Positions 16,457 through 25,038 of a DNA stretch of 64,000 nt are shown here, in pieces. The stretch is from Ilumatobacter sp963746265 (GTDB lineage: Bacteria; Actinomycetota; Acidimicrobiia; Acidimicrobiales; Ilumatobacteraceae): positions 1-64,000 of the forward strand of contig CAVVAM010000010.1 in NCBI GenBank assembly GCA_963746265.1. Direction: 5' to 3'. The number at the start of each line of letters is the position of its first letter. The stretch's first letter is position 1. The position numbers were made by a program, and so were the translations under genes. The notes under the pieces were generated by a model. That model was not told the DNA's origin and searched no databases. It saw only the letters and a list, made by a program, of their open reading frames with translations.

Positions 16457-16755
16457 AGCGCGCGGACGTCGCCCAGGGCAGCTCGGTCTCGACCGTGTCC
16501 GCCGATGCTGGGCCTCATGCGAGCAGGGTGAGGCCCAGCAGAACGGCGCCCGGCAGTCGGGAGACCCGTGAACGACCGCAACACCACGGTGACGGCATTG
16601 TCGCCGCCGGGCCCGAAGCCGACCGGCTGGAGCAAGCCGACGACACGCAGCTGGTCGCCCGACGACGTCCAGATGTCGGCGAAGCCGTGGCTTCTGTACG
16701 TCTGAAACCGACGGAGGTTCTTGACGCTCGGGTCAACTCATGAGAGAGGGACCTG
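16457..16755. other. Intergenic stretch after the arylsulfatase remnant
   Basis: About 300 bases. A minus-strand stretch near 16540-16690 reads like protein for about 40 codons (VVGLLQPVGFGPGGDNAV) but has no start, length or family, so it may be another decayed gene end. Confidence 0.3.
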
Positions 16756-16834
16756 ATGACCGAGCAGCAACTCACTCGCCAGGCCGAGCGGCGCCTGGCG
16801 ATCCTGCGACACGCCGAGGAAGTCACCGGCCGTC
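16756..16834 (+). mobile_element. IS481-type transposase, N-terminal scrap
   Basis: ATG 16756 begins MTEQQLTRQAERRLAILRHA, then EEVTG, the usual opening of IS481-like helix-turn-helix transposases, where EEVTG normally leads into the HTH. Here it is cut at about 16831 and continues out of frame into a different transposase family. Confidence 0.6.
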
Positions 16835-17040
16835 GGGCGGCGGCGAGCCGCACCGCACGATGAACCATGCCCTTCACATCGCAGCGATCACCCAGATCCG
16901 CCGCGACACACCCGGTCGCGTGCTCTACCGACGCAAGCTCGCCGAAGGCAAGAGCCACAAAGAAGCACTCCGCTGCTTGAAGCGACGGATCTCCGACGCC
17001 GTCTGGCGCCAGTTGCAGACCGACCGTTCCGACGACCAGA
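16835..17040 (+). mobile_element. IS110-family transposase, C-terminal scrap
   Basis: The frame reads GGGEPHRTMNHALHIAAITQ, then AEGKSHKEALRCLKRRISDAVW, matching the C-terminal end of IS110/IS116/IS902 transposases (N-x-ALH...AEGK...ALRCLKRR). The DEDD catalytic N-terminus is missing. It joins directly to an IS481-type start, so two unrelated insertion elements are fused. Confidence 0.75.
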
Positions 17041-17530
17041 CCCAGAACAACGACTGGCCGCGATGGCCCTCGAGCCGCGGCAATCTCGTCGCCTACCGAT
17101 CACCCGACACCCCGTGCGAACGGCCGGCCCAAGCCAGACAAACCCGTCACGGTCCAACCTCGACAACGGGGTTCGGGGCGTGGCCTCACCGAAGCATCAG
17201 CATCGGGTGAAGGCTGATCGCGCGGCGGGCCTCACGGCCCAACAGACGTCCCTCTTTGCCCGCCCCGAACCCTCGGCCTTGACAGAGAGGAGCCATTACG
17301 GGCTCTCCGCGACTGAGCGTGGGGGCGTGTGAGGTGAGGCTCGTTCGATAGGGGTCCACCGGCGCGGTCAAGGGCCTCGCCATTTGCTTGCCTCCCAGAG
17401 ATCACTACCCGATGGTTCTGTTCGATGATCGAGTCGCCACGACGTGCGAGTTCGCTTCTCACCGACGCACCGACCTCAGGTCTCTGAACGGTAGTTCATC
17501 TTCAAACTTCTTGCGGTCGGAGCGCAACGG
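17041..17530. other. Non-coding stretch downstream of the IS110 remnant
   Basis: Nothing with a protein-family pattern on either strand. It may include the right flank of the old IS110 element, but no ends can be fixed because this family lacks clear terminal inverted repeats. Confidence 0.35.
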
Positions 17531-17785
17531 CTACAGAGCCGCGCCTGCGACAACCGCGACCGTGCCGTGCGCGATCAAGGCCCGGTAGCCCGCCAGGCGA
17601 CTTCTCGCCGCGTTGGCGGAGTCCGAGACCGACCGCCAGCCGGCGACACGATCACGCAGAACGGGATTCGTAGCGGCTGGCGCAACCTCTTCGACACGCC
17701 TTGCCTCACGGCCGATGTCCACGTCGGAGGACACCACGACCGCGTCCAGTGACGTCATCTCGGATGGGGATCGCCATTCGGACAT
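17531..17785 (-). CDS. Hypothetical protein, 84 aa
   Basis: Starts at ATG 17785 (MSEWRSPSEMTSLDAVVVSS). Codon third positions are GC-rich and the sequence has a mixed helical composition, with SANAARSRLAGYRALIAHG before a hydrophobic end. No family recognised and no clear ribosome site. It could be a real small gene or part of one broken by the neighbouring rearrangements. Confidence 0.3.
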   Translation of the reverse strand: MSEWRSPSEMTSLDAVVVSSDVDIGREARRVEEVAPAATNPVLRDRVAGWRSVSDSANAARSRLAGYRALIAHGTVAVVAGAAL

Positions 17786-17862
17786 CGGGGCTGCCGAGCG
17801 GCACACACGCGCCGCTCCAGCGTCCTAGCCGCTGACGCGGGGTCGCGACCGACGTCCAACAC

Positions 17863-18714
17863 TCAGCGCCGCAGATCGGCGACCAGTCGAGCGAGCGTGT
17901 CGCTCACCTGACGGGGCACGAGCGGGTTCGTGGCCGCGATGCCAAACGCGTCCGCCCCGACCAGGTACCGCTGCCGCGGGCGCCTCGACTCGACCGCCGA
18001 CACGATGGTTCGGGCGACGATGCCCGGTGGCGGCGCAAGCGACGTGACCAGGCCCGCCACCTGCTGCATGCGTGCGTATGAGCGCTGGTACTGCGAGTTG
18101 CCGCCCAACTCACGTTCAGCGGCCTTGGCCTGCGCGCGCCGCTCGATCTCGGTCTTGAAGAAGCCGGGCTCGATCACCGAGACCCGCACCCCGAACGACG
18201 CAACCTCCATCCGCAGCACGTCGGACAATGCCTCGAGACCGAACTTCGACGCGTGGTACCAGCCGTTGAGGGGCAGGATCGCCGCCCGACCAGCGATCGA
18301 GGAGACCATCACGATGCGGCCGGTGCCGCGTTCGCGCATCGCTGGAAGTGCGCACGACGACACCACCGCTGGGGCGATCAGGTTGACGTCGAGTTGGCGG
18401 CGCGCTTCGGCCGCCGACACCTCCTCCACCGCGCCCAGCTCGCTGTACCCGGCGTTGTTCACGACCGCGTAGAAGTCCGGCAGCTCCGACCAGCGGTCGA
18501 CGACGGCGTCGTGATCACTGACGTCGAGCACGACCGGATGCACGCGATCCGCGACACCGGCCGTGCTCGCCGCCTCCGCAAGCACCTCGGCCTTGGCAGA
18601 CGAACGAACCGTGCCACACGTGTCCCACCCGCGGTCGGCGAATCGCAACGTGGACGCGAGCCCGATCCCCGAGTTGGCTCCCGTCACGAGAACTGGACCT
18701 GGTCGATCACCCAT
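17863..18714 (-). CDS. Short-chain dehydrogenase/reductase
   Basis: 283-aa NAD(P)-dependent oxidoreductase of the classical SDR family. Visible motifs are TGANSGIG at 11-18 (cofactor binding), NNAG near 85, the catalytic Ser in IVMVSSIAG near 137, and YHASK near 150-154, followed by VSVIEPGFFKTEI. ATG at 18712-18714 follows GGGAGGAACGGC, a strong ribosome site. The substrate is unknown; the PGFFKTE segment is common in SDRs acting on keto/hydroxy groups of lipids or xenobiotics. No operon partner. Confidence 0.92.
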   Translation of the reverse strand: MGDRPGPVLVTGANSGIGLASTLRFADRGWDTCGTVRSSAKAEVLAEAASTAGVADRVHPVVLDVSDHDAVVDRWSELPDFYAVVNNAGYSELGAVEEVSAAEARRQLDVNLIAPAVVSSCALPAMRERGTGRIVMVSSIAGRAAILPLNGWYHASKFGLEALSDVLRMEVASFGVRVSVIEPGFFKTEIERRAQAKAAERELGGNSQYQRSYARMQQVAGLVTSLAPPPGIVARTIVSAVESRRPRQRYLVGADAFGIAATNPLVPRQVSDTLARLVADLRR

Positions 18715-18794
18715 GCCGTTCCTCCCTCTCGGGGCCGAACGTACCAACCCGTCGGCGTGCCCCGATCAGTCGAGGCGCGCCGCCGAAAGGCTCC

Positions 18795-19740
18795 TCACAC
18801 CGATGACGCAGGTCGCAGCGCTCGACAACACTGCGCCTTCTCTACCAGCTCAGACCGCTCTGGTTCGGCACGTGAGCGTAGGGCCGACTGCCCCGTAGTG
18901 CATCCCTTGATCGCGCCCGCGAGCGTCGCCAACGCCGGTTCGAGGACTGTCTCCCGAAGCCGTTCGAAAAGGGATCGGTCATCGATCGGATCTCTCGGCG
19001 GGCTGGCTGTGAGGTTCGCGATCGAAGCACCTCGTTCGTTGAGCGCAAGCTGGAGGTCGCTGATCCAGTCCCAGTTCGTCATGCCTCGAAGACCGCGATC
19101 CTGGAGCGGTGTCTCGCTGAATGTGGCCGGGTCGAATCCAATTTCGCACACGTTGAACGTTCCTAGCCCGATCTGAGGGTGGTGGCCTCGGAGCTCGACG
19201 AGTGAGTCACCGACGGCCAGCCCGTCGCAGAATCGCAGCTCCCCAGCCGTGGTGCCGATGCCGACGCCGTCGGCCGTGCGAAGACCCGATGCTTGTGAGC
19301 CCCGATCTACCCTGACGGACCACATCACCAAATGCAGCGGCACCGGCGGTGCTGTTCGACTGCCACCCCAATCGGTGAGTTCGACGCCGAGCCCATATCG
19401 ATCCCAGCGCAGGTGGCGGTGTTGATCGATCGCCGGGAAGGAGTCGAAGCCGCCGAACGGCGCCACCTGAATCTCGTCCAAGTCGGCAGGGCCGAGTAGA
19501 TCGGTCAGCGCTACCACCGCCACGACCGCTGGCGTACCGAAGTACGCCGAACTCAACCCGTCAGGACGCAACACTGCCAGATTCGCCCGAGGCTGCTCCA
19601 CCATCAATGACGTCGTCGGCAGGACACTCGGCGCGGGCTCGCTCGCCACAGGGCACAGGTCCTCGGGCGGGACGACGGGCACAGTCGCGGTCGTCCCCTC
19701 ACCTGGCGCGGTAGTGGCCGCCGGACTCGAGGCCCCCCTC
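18795..19740 (-). pseudogene. Secreted lipoprotein, C-terminal part, separated from its start by an IS
   Basis: About 315 codons, ending at 18795, read as an extracytoplasmic protein with no recognised family (FGTPAVVAVVALTDLL, APFGGFDSFPAID, GIGTTAGELRFCDGLAVG). The frame enters from the insertion element edge as GASSPAATTAPGEGTTATVP, a Thr/Pro/Ala-rich spacer. The missing start, a lipoprotein signal peptide with matching low-complexity tail, lies on the other side of the element at 21294-21399. An internal restart could yield a cytoplasmic fragment, but the secreted protein is destroyed. Confidence 0.75.
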
Positions 19741-19761
19741 TGTCAACCTCGGGTGAGACAG
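19741..19761 (+). repeat. Left terminal inverted repeat of the IS
   Basis: Begins TGTCAACCTCGGGTGAGACA. It is the complement of the right end except for one additional G in the GGG run. Confidence 0.9.
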
Positions 19762-19814
19762 CTGACTGCTGAGAATCACTGAACCCCGTGGGGCGGGGAG
19801 GAGAGTTGAAGACG

Positions 19815-20249
19815 ATGGTTGCATTGAATGGCTCGATCGGGTCCGCTGGTGCGATGACCGATGACGAGGCGCCTGGGATCGAGGTGCCGCCGAAGGCGAC
19901 GCGGCGCCAGTTCCCGGCCGAGTACAAGGCCCGGATCCTCGCCGAGTACGAACGGCTGTCCGACGGCGACAAGGGTGCTCTGTTGCGGCGCGAGGGCTTG
20001 TATTCGTCGCTGATCTCGGAGTGGCGCAAGCAGGCCGCTGCTGGTGCAGCGGACGGTTTGGCGAAGAAGCGTGGCCGTCCGGGCCCGGACGCGAGAGATC
20101 GCAAGATCGCGGCGTTGGAAGCGGAGAACGAGCGGCTGCGTCGACAGTTGGAGACCTCGGAGAAGGTGATTGAGGTGCAGGGAAAAGTCTCGGCGCTCTT
20201 GGAACATCTCTCCGAGAGCGCGGACATCACGTCGAGGTCGAAGCCGTGA
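19815..20249 (+). CDS. IS transposase orfA (HTH protein)
   Basis: 144-aa protein with a transposase HTH at about 27-75 (TRRQFPAEYKARILAEYERL, LLRREGLYSSLISEWRKQ) followed by a leucine-zipper-like helix (IAALEAENERLRRQLETSEKV) used for multimerisation in IS3-type orfA proteins. ATG 19815 follows GGGGAGGAGAG. Its stop overlaps the GTG of orfB (GTGA), so orfB may be made by coupled re-initiation; a programmed frameshift is the more usual IS3 device. Confidence 0.9.
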   Translation: MVALNGSIGSAGAMTDDEAPGIEVPPKATRRQFPAEYKARILAEYERLSDGDKGALLRREGLYSSLISEWRKQAAAGAADGLAKKRGRPGPDARDRKIAALEAENERLRRQLETSEKVIEVQGKVSALLEHLSESADITSRSKP

Positions 20250-21259
20250 TCGGCGCCGCTGCGATCGAACTCGAGCAGCACGTGCCCACGACCAGGGCGT
20301 GCGAACTGCTCGGTCGGTCCAGGGCCACGCACTATCGGCGGCGACAACCACCACCGGAGTCGTCTGTGGCGACCGAGCGTCGTCGAGCAGCTCAGCCTCG
20401 AGCGCTCAGCGACGGTGAACGCAGCGAGGTGCTCGATGTGTTGCACTCGCAGCGGTTCGTCGACGAGTCGCCGGCGACGGTGTGGGCGACGCTGCTCGAC
20501 GAAGGCATGTATCTGGCGTCGCCGTCGACGATGTATCGACTCCTGCGCGCTGAGCACGACGGGGTCGTGGAACGACGCCGCCAAGCGACCCACCCGCCGA
20601 GGAGTCGACCCGAGCTGGAGGCAGCCGCGCCGAACGACATCTGGACGTGGGACATCACCCGCCTGCGCGGACCGGGCAAACGGAACTTCTTCTACCTCTA
20701 CGTGTTGTTGGACCTGTTCTCGCGTTACGTGCCCGGCTGGATGCTCGCCAGTGTCGAGAACGCCCAGCTCGCCCGACGCCTGATCGACGAAACCGTGCAC
20801 CGCCATGACCTCGATCCGAAGGCGTTGACGATCCACTCCGACCGTGGTGTCCCCGCCGCCAAGCCCGTCGCGCAGCTGCTCGCCACGCTCGAGATCACCA
20901 GGTCGGTGACGAGGCCGAGAACGCCGAACGACAACGCGTTCTCCGAGGCCCAGTTCCGCACGATGAAGTATCGGCCGCAGTTCCCGACGTGCTTCGCAGG
21001 GATCGACGACGCCCGCGCGTTCTGCGTCGAGTTCTTCGCCTGGCACAACGGCGAACACCGTCACTCCGGCATTGGGTTCCACACCCCGGCGTCGGTCTAC
21101 TTCGGCACCGCCGACGAGGTCCGCCAACAACGCAGCCTCACCCTCGACACTGCATTCGCGAGGCACCCCGAACGCTTCGTCGCCGGTCCACCACGACCAC
21201 CCGCGCTGCCCGAGATCGTCTACATCAACCCACCCCAGGAGGCCATCGGCACCCACTAA
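20246..21259 (+). CDS. IS transposase orfB (DDE integrase core)
   Basis: 337-aa transposase. An N-terminal HTH-like part (TRACELLGRSRATHYRRR) precedes the rve integrase core with the DDE triad: Asp in WTWDITRL near 134, Asp in IHSDRG near 204, and Glu in NDNAFSEAQFRTMKY near 240. The C-terminal part YFAWHNGEHRHSGIGF-like motif (FFAWHNGEHRHSGIGFHTP) is typical of IS3-group enzymes. Intact from GTG 20246 to the stop at 21259. Confidence 0.92.
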   Translation: MIGAAAIELEQHVPTTRACELLGRSRATHYRRRQPPPESSVATERRRAAQPRALSDGERSEVLDVLHSQRFVDESPATVWATLLDEGMYLASPSTMYRLLRAEHDGVVERRRQATHPPRSRPELEAAAPNDIWTWDITRLRGPGKRNFFYLYVLLDLFSRYVPGWMLASVENAQLARRLIDETVHRHDLDPKALTIHSDRGVPAAKPVAQLLATLEITRSVTRPRTPNDNAFSEAQFRTMKYRPQFPTCFAGIDDARAFCVEFFAWHNGEHRHSGIGFHTPASVYFGTADEVRQQRSLTLDTAFARHPERFVAGPPRPPALPEIVYINPPQEAIGTH

Positions 21260-21273
21260 TTCCCGAACCCAAC

Positions 21274-21293
21274 TGTCTCACCGAGGTTGACAG
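21274..21293 (-). repeat. Right terminal inverted repeat of the IS
   Basis: Reads CTGTCTCACCGAGGTTGACA on the plus strand and pairs with 19741-19761. Confidence 0.9.
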
Positions 21294-21399
21294 GGCCCGA
21301 GGCGCTCGGCTCGGTGTCCGACGGCGACGACGCCCCACCGCCGCCGCAGCCGGCGACGACGAGCACCGCCACCAGCGCACGGAATCTGAACCGCCGCAT
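21294..21399 (-). pseudogene. Lipoprotein signal peptide cut off by the IS
   Basis: ATG at 21397-21399 follows GGAGGTGAATCGCG, a strong ribosome site, and encodes MRRFRFRALVAVLVVAGCGG, a signal peptide with lipobox VVAGC. It then runs GGASSPSDTEPSASGP and stops making sense at the insertion edge. On the other side of the element, the minus-strand frame resumes as GASSPAATTAPGEG. Low-complexity character and strand match, so these two pieces were one lipoprotein gene. Confidence 0.8.
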
Positions 21400-21826
21400 C
21401 GCGATTCACCTCCAACCTCAGTCTCCGATCGATCCGGTCGACAACTGCAAGAGGCAAACGACACATCCCATCCACCCCGTAGCCCGAACACTCCGCCACG
21501 CAGAATCACGGCCTGGACTTCTCAGCACGCTGAAATGCGGCGCCTCCGCAACGTCGTACTTTCACCGGCGTATCAACCAGAATCGAGCGCTCGGCAGACG
21601 TTCTCACTAGGGGAACCCCACTCGAATGGTTCGCGACGACGAGGGGCTCACCGATCGTCGGACCGGGAGAGGTCTCACCTGAGGTACGACATCCGGGTGG
21701 TTCTGACTGCTCTCGCCAACCCACGTCGAGGAGCCCCGGGGTGTTTCAATCGCCGATCGTCGACCCGACGGCGGTACTTTCATCCGGATCGGGAACCAAT
21801 CCGGCGAGCGGATCGTCAAACGATAT
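21400..21826. other. Divergent intergenic region
   Basis: About 425 bases between two divergent lipoprotein genes. No gene or clear motif is seen; somewhat AT-richer patches such as GTACTTTCA occur at about 21559 and 21774 and could be promoter parts. Confidence 0.35.
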
Positions 21827-22228
21827 GTGCGACGTCTGCGATGGGTCATCACCGTGTCGGCCCTGGCGCTGGTTGCCTGCGGCGGCACCGGCGATACCGG
21901 CGACGGTGCCGTTGCGATGGCCAGGGTCGAGATCACCGCGCTCGCAGGACCCGTGTGCCCGGCCGAGACCGAACCGCCATCACCGGAATGTGCGCCACAG
22001 CCGGTCGAATCCGCCACGATCGTCGTGACCGACGCCCCCGGGAACGAGGTGGCGCGTGGAACAACCGGGTCCGACGGTGCGGTCGGTTTCGACGTGCCCC
22101 CGGGCGAACTGACCGTCGTCCCACAACCAGTCGAAGGACTGCTCGGCACCGCTTCGACGATCAGTGTCACATTGACCGCCGGACAGACCCTGCAGGTGAC
22201 GGTCGACTACGACACCGGAATTCGCTGA
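21827..22228 (+). CDS. Small lipoprotein with carboxypeptidase-regulatory-like beta domain
   Basis: 133-aa protein starting at GTG 21827. A signal peptide (MRRLRWVITVSALALVACGG) has its lipobox Cys at 18. After a short Gly/Asp-rich spacer comes a beta-sandwich of the prealbumin-like type: ATIVVTDAPGNEVARGTTGSD, then DVPPGELTVVPQPV and ISVTLTAGQTLQVTVDYD. Such domains occur on many surface proteins, often as structural modules. Function unknown. Confidence 0.75.
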   Translation: MRRLRWVITVSALALVACGGTGDTGDGAVAMARVEITALAGPVCPAETEPPSPECAPQPVESATIVVTDAPGNEVARGTTGSDGAVGFDVPPGELTVVPQPVEGLLGTASTISVTLTAGQTLQVTVDYDTGIR

Positions 22229-22487
22229 GACGCACGACCAGGCCCGGTCTCCGACACTCACTGGACTCGCTGCCACCGATCCGGCCTGCACCCCACGGCC
22301 TCCGCAGCGTGAACGATGCTCGTCGTCGATCCCGGATACTCATCCGACGCCCGCTCATCGAACACCCTTCGAGCGCGCCATATCGGTGGATGTGCACGTG
22401 AACGTGTGACATCACGTAGAGGCCGGACTGGGTCGGTCTTGTCGCAGGTCTGCCAGAGATTCTGCGTGTCGAAGCGAGCGCGATCCC
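22229..22487. other. Short gap before the IS982-type remnant
   Basis: No gene recognised; it may hold the decayed upstream part of the transposase whose C-terminus follows. Confidence 0.3.
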
Positions 22488-22670
22488 ACGCTTGACGACG
22501 ACCAAACCCTGAAAGCCCAACTCGATCTCGAACGACACGGCGCACGAACCAAACCAGGCGTCTGCGCCCGCATCCTGCAACGACTCCTCGCGCTCACCGC
22601 CGCGATCTGGCACAACGAAACCACCCGCCCGCCCGGACCAGCCCGATCACTACTCGCCTACGACCACTGA
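22488..22670 (+). mobile_element. IS982-type transposase, C-terminal scrap
   Basis: Sixty codons read TLKAQLDLERHGARTKPGV, then RILQRLLALTAAIWHNETT and end SLLAYDH-stop. This matches the closing segment of IS982-group transposases (LERHGGR...RILQRLLAL.A.IWHN...RSLIAYDH). No start or catalytic region is present. It lies 229 bases before the arr gene. Confidence 0.75.
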
Positions 22671-22898
22671 CCCTCAACCCCTTGGAACATCATCTAGGTC
22701 CGGGTGCGGGACTGGTCGCACATCCCGATTTCTGCTCCCGTCGATCAGGTCGTACTCTCGATGCCGAGTGAGCGAACCGAAGCGTGCAGCCTGGTCGCCT
22801 TCGCTGGGGCCAAGAGATCGGAGGACTCATTGACGAACCATGAACACGCCCCCGAGAAGACGATTGTGGGCGCGAACACCGAATACGTCCCAGTGACA

Positions 22899-23324
22899 AT
22901 GGACCGATGCGACCACATCGAGGGGCCGTTCTACCATGGGACGAAGTCCACCTTTGAGGTCGGCGATCAGCTGGGACCGGGCCATGGCTCCAACTTCCAC
23001 AACGGCCGCGCCTCGAACAACGTCTACTTCTCTGCGCTCGTGGACACGGCTGTCTGGGGAGCGGAGTTGGCCACTGCGCTTGCGGGGCGCGGGGAGCGGG
23101 GGCACATCTACGTCGTCGAGCCCACGGGACCTTTCGAGGACGACCCCAACGTGACGAACAAGAGGTTCGCCGGCAACATCACGCAGTCCTACCGGACTCG
23201 CCATCCGCTACAGATCGTCGGGGAGGTGCGGGCCTGGGAAGGCCACGCTCCCGAGGTGCTGAACGGAATGCTGAACAACATCGCCCGGCTCCGTGAGCAA
23301 GGGCTGGACGTCATCGATGACTAG
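22899..23324 (+). CDS. arr: Rifampin ADP-ribosyltransferase (Arr)
   Basis: 141-aa enzyme that transfers ADP-ribose from NAD+ to the 23-hydroxyl of rifamycins, inactivating them. The sequence follows the Arr family closely: GPFYHGTKSTFEVGDQL at 9-25 with the NAD-contacting His, NNVYFSALVDTAVWGAELA, HIYVVEPTGPFEDDPNVTNK with the catalytic Asp in the EDDPN block, and YRTRHPLQIVGEVRAWEG. ATG 22899 gives the usual Arr length; a longer frame upstream has no homology to the family. A transposase scrap lies just upstream, consistent with acquisition by transfer, although chromosomal arr genes are common in actinobacteria. Confidence 0.93.
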   Translation: MDRCDHIEGPFYHGTKSTFEVGDQLGPGHGSNFHNGRASNNVYFSALVDTAVWGAELATALAGRGERGHIYVVEPTGPFEDDPNVTNKRFAGNITQSYRTRHPLQIVGEVRAWEGHAPEVLNGMLNNIARLREQGLDVIDD

Positions 23325-23416
23325 CGCCGTGTCAGGCAACGTTTGGGGTGTCCCTGATCTCAAGCAGGCACTTCCTGGACACCTGATGCGTGGCACGAGT
23401 CGCCTGCGGTGCTTTG

Positions 23417-23935
23417 TCAGTGATCGCTTCGATCGGAAGCGTCGAAGGAGATCGTGGTGTTGACCCAAGCATCGAGGTAGGCGTTGCCGTCGGGCAGGAA
23501 GTACACGTTGGCCTCCAGCGGCGCTGGACCCAGAACGACGTTCGCGAACCGTCCGGTGCCCGAGACGTCACGGGCAGGGAAGGCAACAGGGATCGAGCCA
23601 TCGGGGTTCGGGGGGCCGGTCACTACCGTCGTGAACTCGATGGTGATCGTGTCACCGTTTGCCGCGATCCAGTTGGCCACGCCATCGCCCCCAACGCATG
23701 CCTCACCGCTTATGGCGATACGCCCCATGTGAGTCGCAATACCGGTACCGCTGAGTACCTGATGGGGCACGTCAGGTGCGCAGAACCGGTCGGTCACGGC
23801 GTCGGCCTGGATCGACACCCGGAACGGGAGGCCGTCGACCGGGTCGGCGGAGACGGAGTTGCCGGTCAATGCCACCGCCGATGCAGCAAGCACTAGCGAC
23901 CACAGAGTCCGGCGAACTCGAGGGTTTGTGCCCAT
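23417..23935 (-). CDS. Secreted protein, hypothetical
   Basis: 172-aa protein with a classical signal peptide (TLWSLVLAASAVALTGNSVSA, cleavage probably after ADA-type SADP). The mature part is beta-rich with GTGIATHMGRIAISGEACVG and FPARDVSGTGRFANVVLG. Two Cys (about 53 and 79) could form a disulfide. The ATG at 23935 follows CCAAGGAGTGAACC. The pattern, 'GTG...GRIA.SG...', resembles small secreted allene-oxide-cyclase-like or lipocalin-like barrels, but no family is certain. Confidence 0.75.
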   Translation of the reverse strand: MGTNPRVRRTLWSLVLAASAVALTGNSVSADPVDGLPFRVSIQADAVTDRFCAPDVPHQVLSGTGIATHMGRIAISGEACVGGDGVANWIAANGDTITIEFTTVVTGPPNPDGSIPVAFPARDVSGTGRFANVVLGPAPLEANVYFLPDGNAYLDAWVNTTISFDASDRSDH

Positions 23936-24405
23936 GGTTCACTCCTTGGAGTTGTGGATCGGTGGAGGCGGATCCGGTTGTGTTGTGCGAACGACAGAAC
24001 CCAGAGCCCCGAGGCGCCACGGGGATCGCGCGTTGTTGCTCAACTCTGTGCGCGACAACCCCCGAGGGTCCGGTGACCTTCGGCACTGTTGGCCACAGTG
24101 GAGCCCGACGCACGGAGATCGTGTCCGGTGCGTGGCGACAACTCCGCGGCCGAAGGCGACCCTGATCACCGGTTCGTCGGCACACCTCCAACGGGGCAAA
24201 CGTTCGCTGACATGGCAGTAGGTGTGACGAAGCCGAGCAGTGCGGCGCCTCCTGCTCGGTGACGATCGCGGCCGAACGAACCCAGATCCGCGGCGACGAC
24301 CTTCCGTTCGGGCTCCGAGTCAACCGTGATTCTCGAGTGCCCTGCAAGAGCACCTACGCGAGGGCGCTCATGAGCAGCGCCGCTGTTCACTGCAAGGATG
24401 ACCGG
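23936..24405. other. Divergent intergenic region
   Basis: About 470 bases between a minus-strand secreted protein gene and a plus-strand VOC gene. No convincing gene; frames on both strands are Arg/Pro-rich shadows. Confidence 0.4.
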
Positions 24406-24792
24406 ATGCCGCTCGTCATCCACTGCGTTCTGATCGACTGTGTCGGCCTTGATGTGATGACAGCATTCTGGTGCCGGGCGCTCGATCTCGAACACGTGTG
24501 GACCGGACCCTCTGGGGGACATCTGCTTGCAGCGACGGACGGATCGGGGCGCCGGCTGGGCCTGATGCCGTCCCAGGGCGAAAAGACAGCCAAGAACCGA
24601 GTTCACTTCGATCTTCGCCCAGACGACCAGCGAGCCGAAATGCAACGGCTGGAGGGCCTCGGGGCGCGACGTATTGACATCGGGCAAGCTGACGTCACGC
24701 GGGTTGTCATGGCCGACCCGGAGGACAACGAGTTCTGCGTGTTGCGCTCGCTCGCCCAGAAGGAGAAGGACCGGTCACGGCACAACGATTGA
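24406..24792 (+). CDS. VOC-superfamily (glyoxalase-like) protein
   Basis: 128-aa single-domain protein of the vicinal oxygen chelate fold: LIDCVGLDVMTAFWCRALDL at the first beta-alpha-beta module, HFDLRPDDQRAEMQRLEGLG and VVMADPEDNEFCVL at the last, where Glu is the usual metal ligand. Matches the Glyoxalase_6 subgroup common in actinobacteria. ATG 24406 is chosen because the fold starts immediately after it. Substrate not predictable; neighbours give no clue. Confidence 0.85.
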   Translation: MPLVIHCVLIDCVGLDVMTAFWCRALDLEHVWTGPSGGHLLAATDGSGRRLGLMPSQGEKTAKNRVHFDLRPDDQRAEMQRLEGLGARRIDIGQADVTRVVMADPEDNEFCVLRSLAQKEKDRSRHND

Positions 24793-25038
24793 CGACCCTC
24801 GCTCACGCGAACCCCACACCCGCTCCGTCGGTGCCGCCGCTCCATCGCAGGTCCAGTCCCTCTGACCTCCAGTAGGCGCCGCGACGATCGCGTCCGCTGC
24901 CTGGGCCGGAGTGCGGCGCGGGCGCGCAGCTGAGAACCGGATGATGGAGCGCGCGTTCTGTGTGGATCTGGCCGGTTGGCCCGCGATCTCGATGCCGGTT
25001 CCTGAGTGCGCAACGGTCCCTTCGACGTACGTCGACAT
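24775..25038 (-). CDS. Possible small protein, hypothetical
   Basis: 87-aa frame from ATG 25038 (MSTYVEGTVAHSGTGIEIAG) ending 18 bases inside the convergent VOC gene. GC-rich third positions support coding but the ribosome site is poor and no family is recognised. Confidence 0.25.
   Translation of the reverse strand: MSTYVEGTVAHSGTGIEIAGQPARSTQNARSIIRFSAARPRRTPAQAADAIVAAPTGGQRDWTCDGAAAPTERVWGSRERGSSIVVP

Larger units (their letters stand above)
19741..21293 (+). mobile_element. Two-ORF IS3-like insertion sequence, about 1553 bp
   Basis: Bounded by terminal inverted repeats of 20-21 bases (19741-19761 and 21274-21293), identical apart from one extra base in the left repeat, both with TGTCAACCTCG at the outer end. 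It carries an HTH orfA and a DDE orfB overlapping by four bases. The flanks (CCCCTC to the left, GGGCCC to the right) show no target duplication, so either the target site was altered later or insertion was atypical. Both ORFs are intact, so the element may still be active. Confidence 0.9.

Noticed and set aside
19735..21299. Target-site duplication flanking the IS3-like element
   Set aside because: Bases next to the inverted repeats differ on the two sides (CCCCTC and GGGCCC), so no duplication can be claimed.
24775..25038. Firm protein-coding gene convergent with the VOC gene
   Set aside because: Kept only as a low-confidence call, because there is no family match and the ribosome site is poor.
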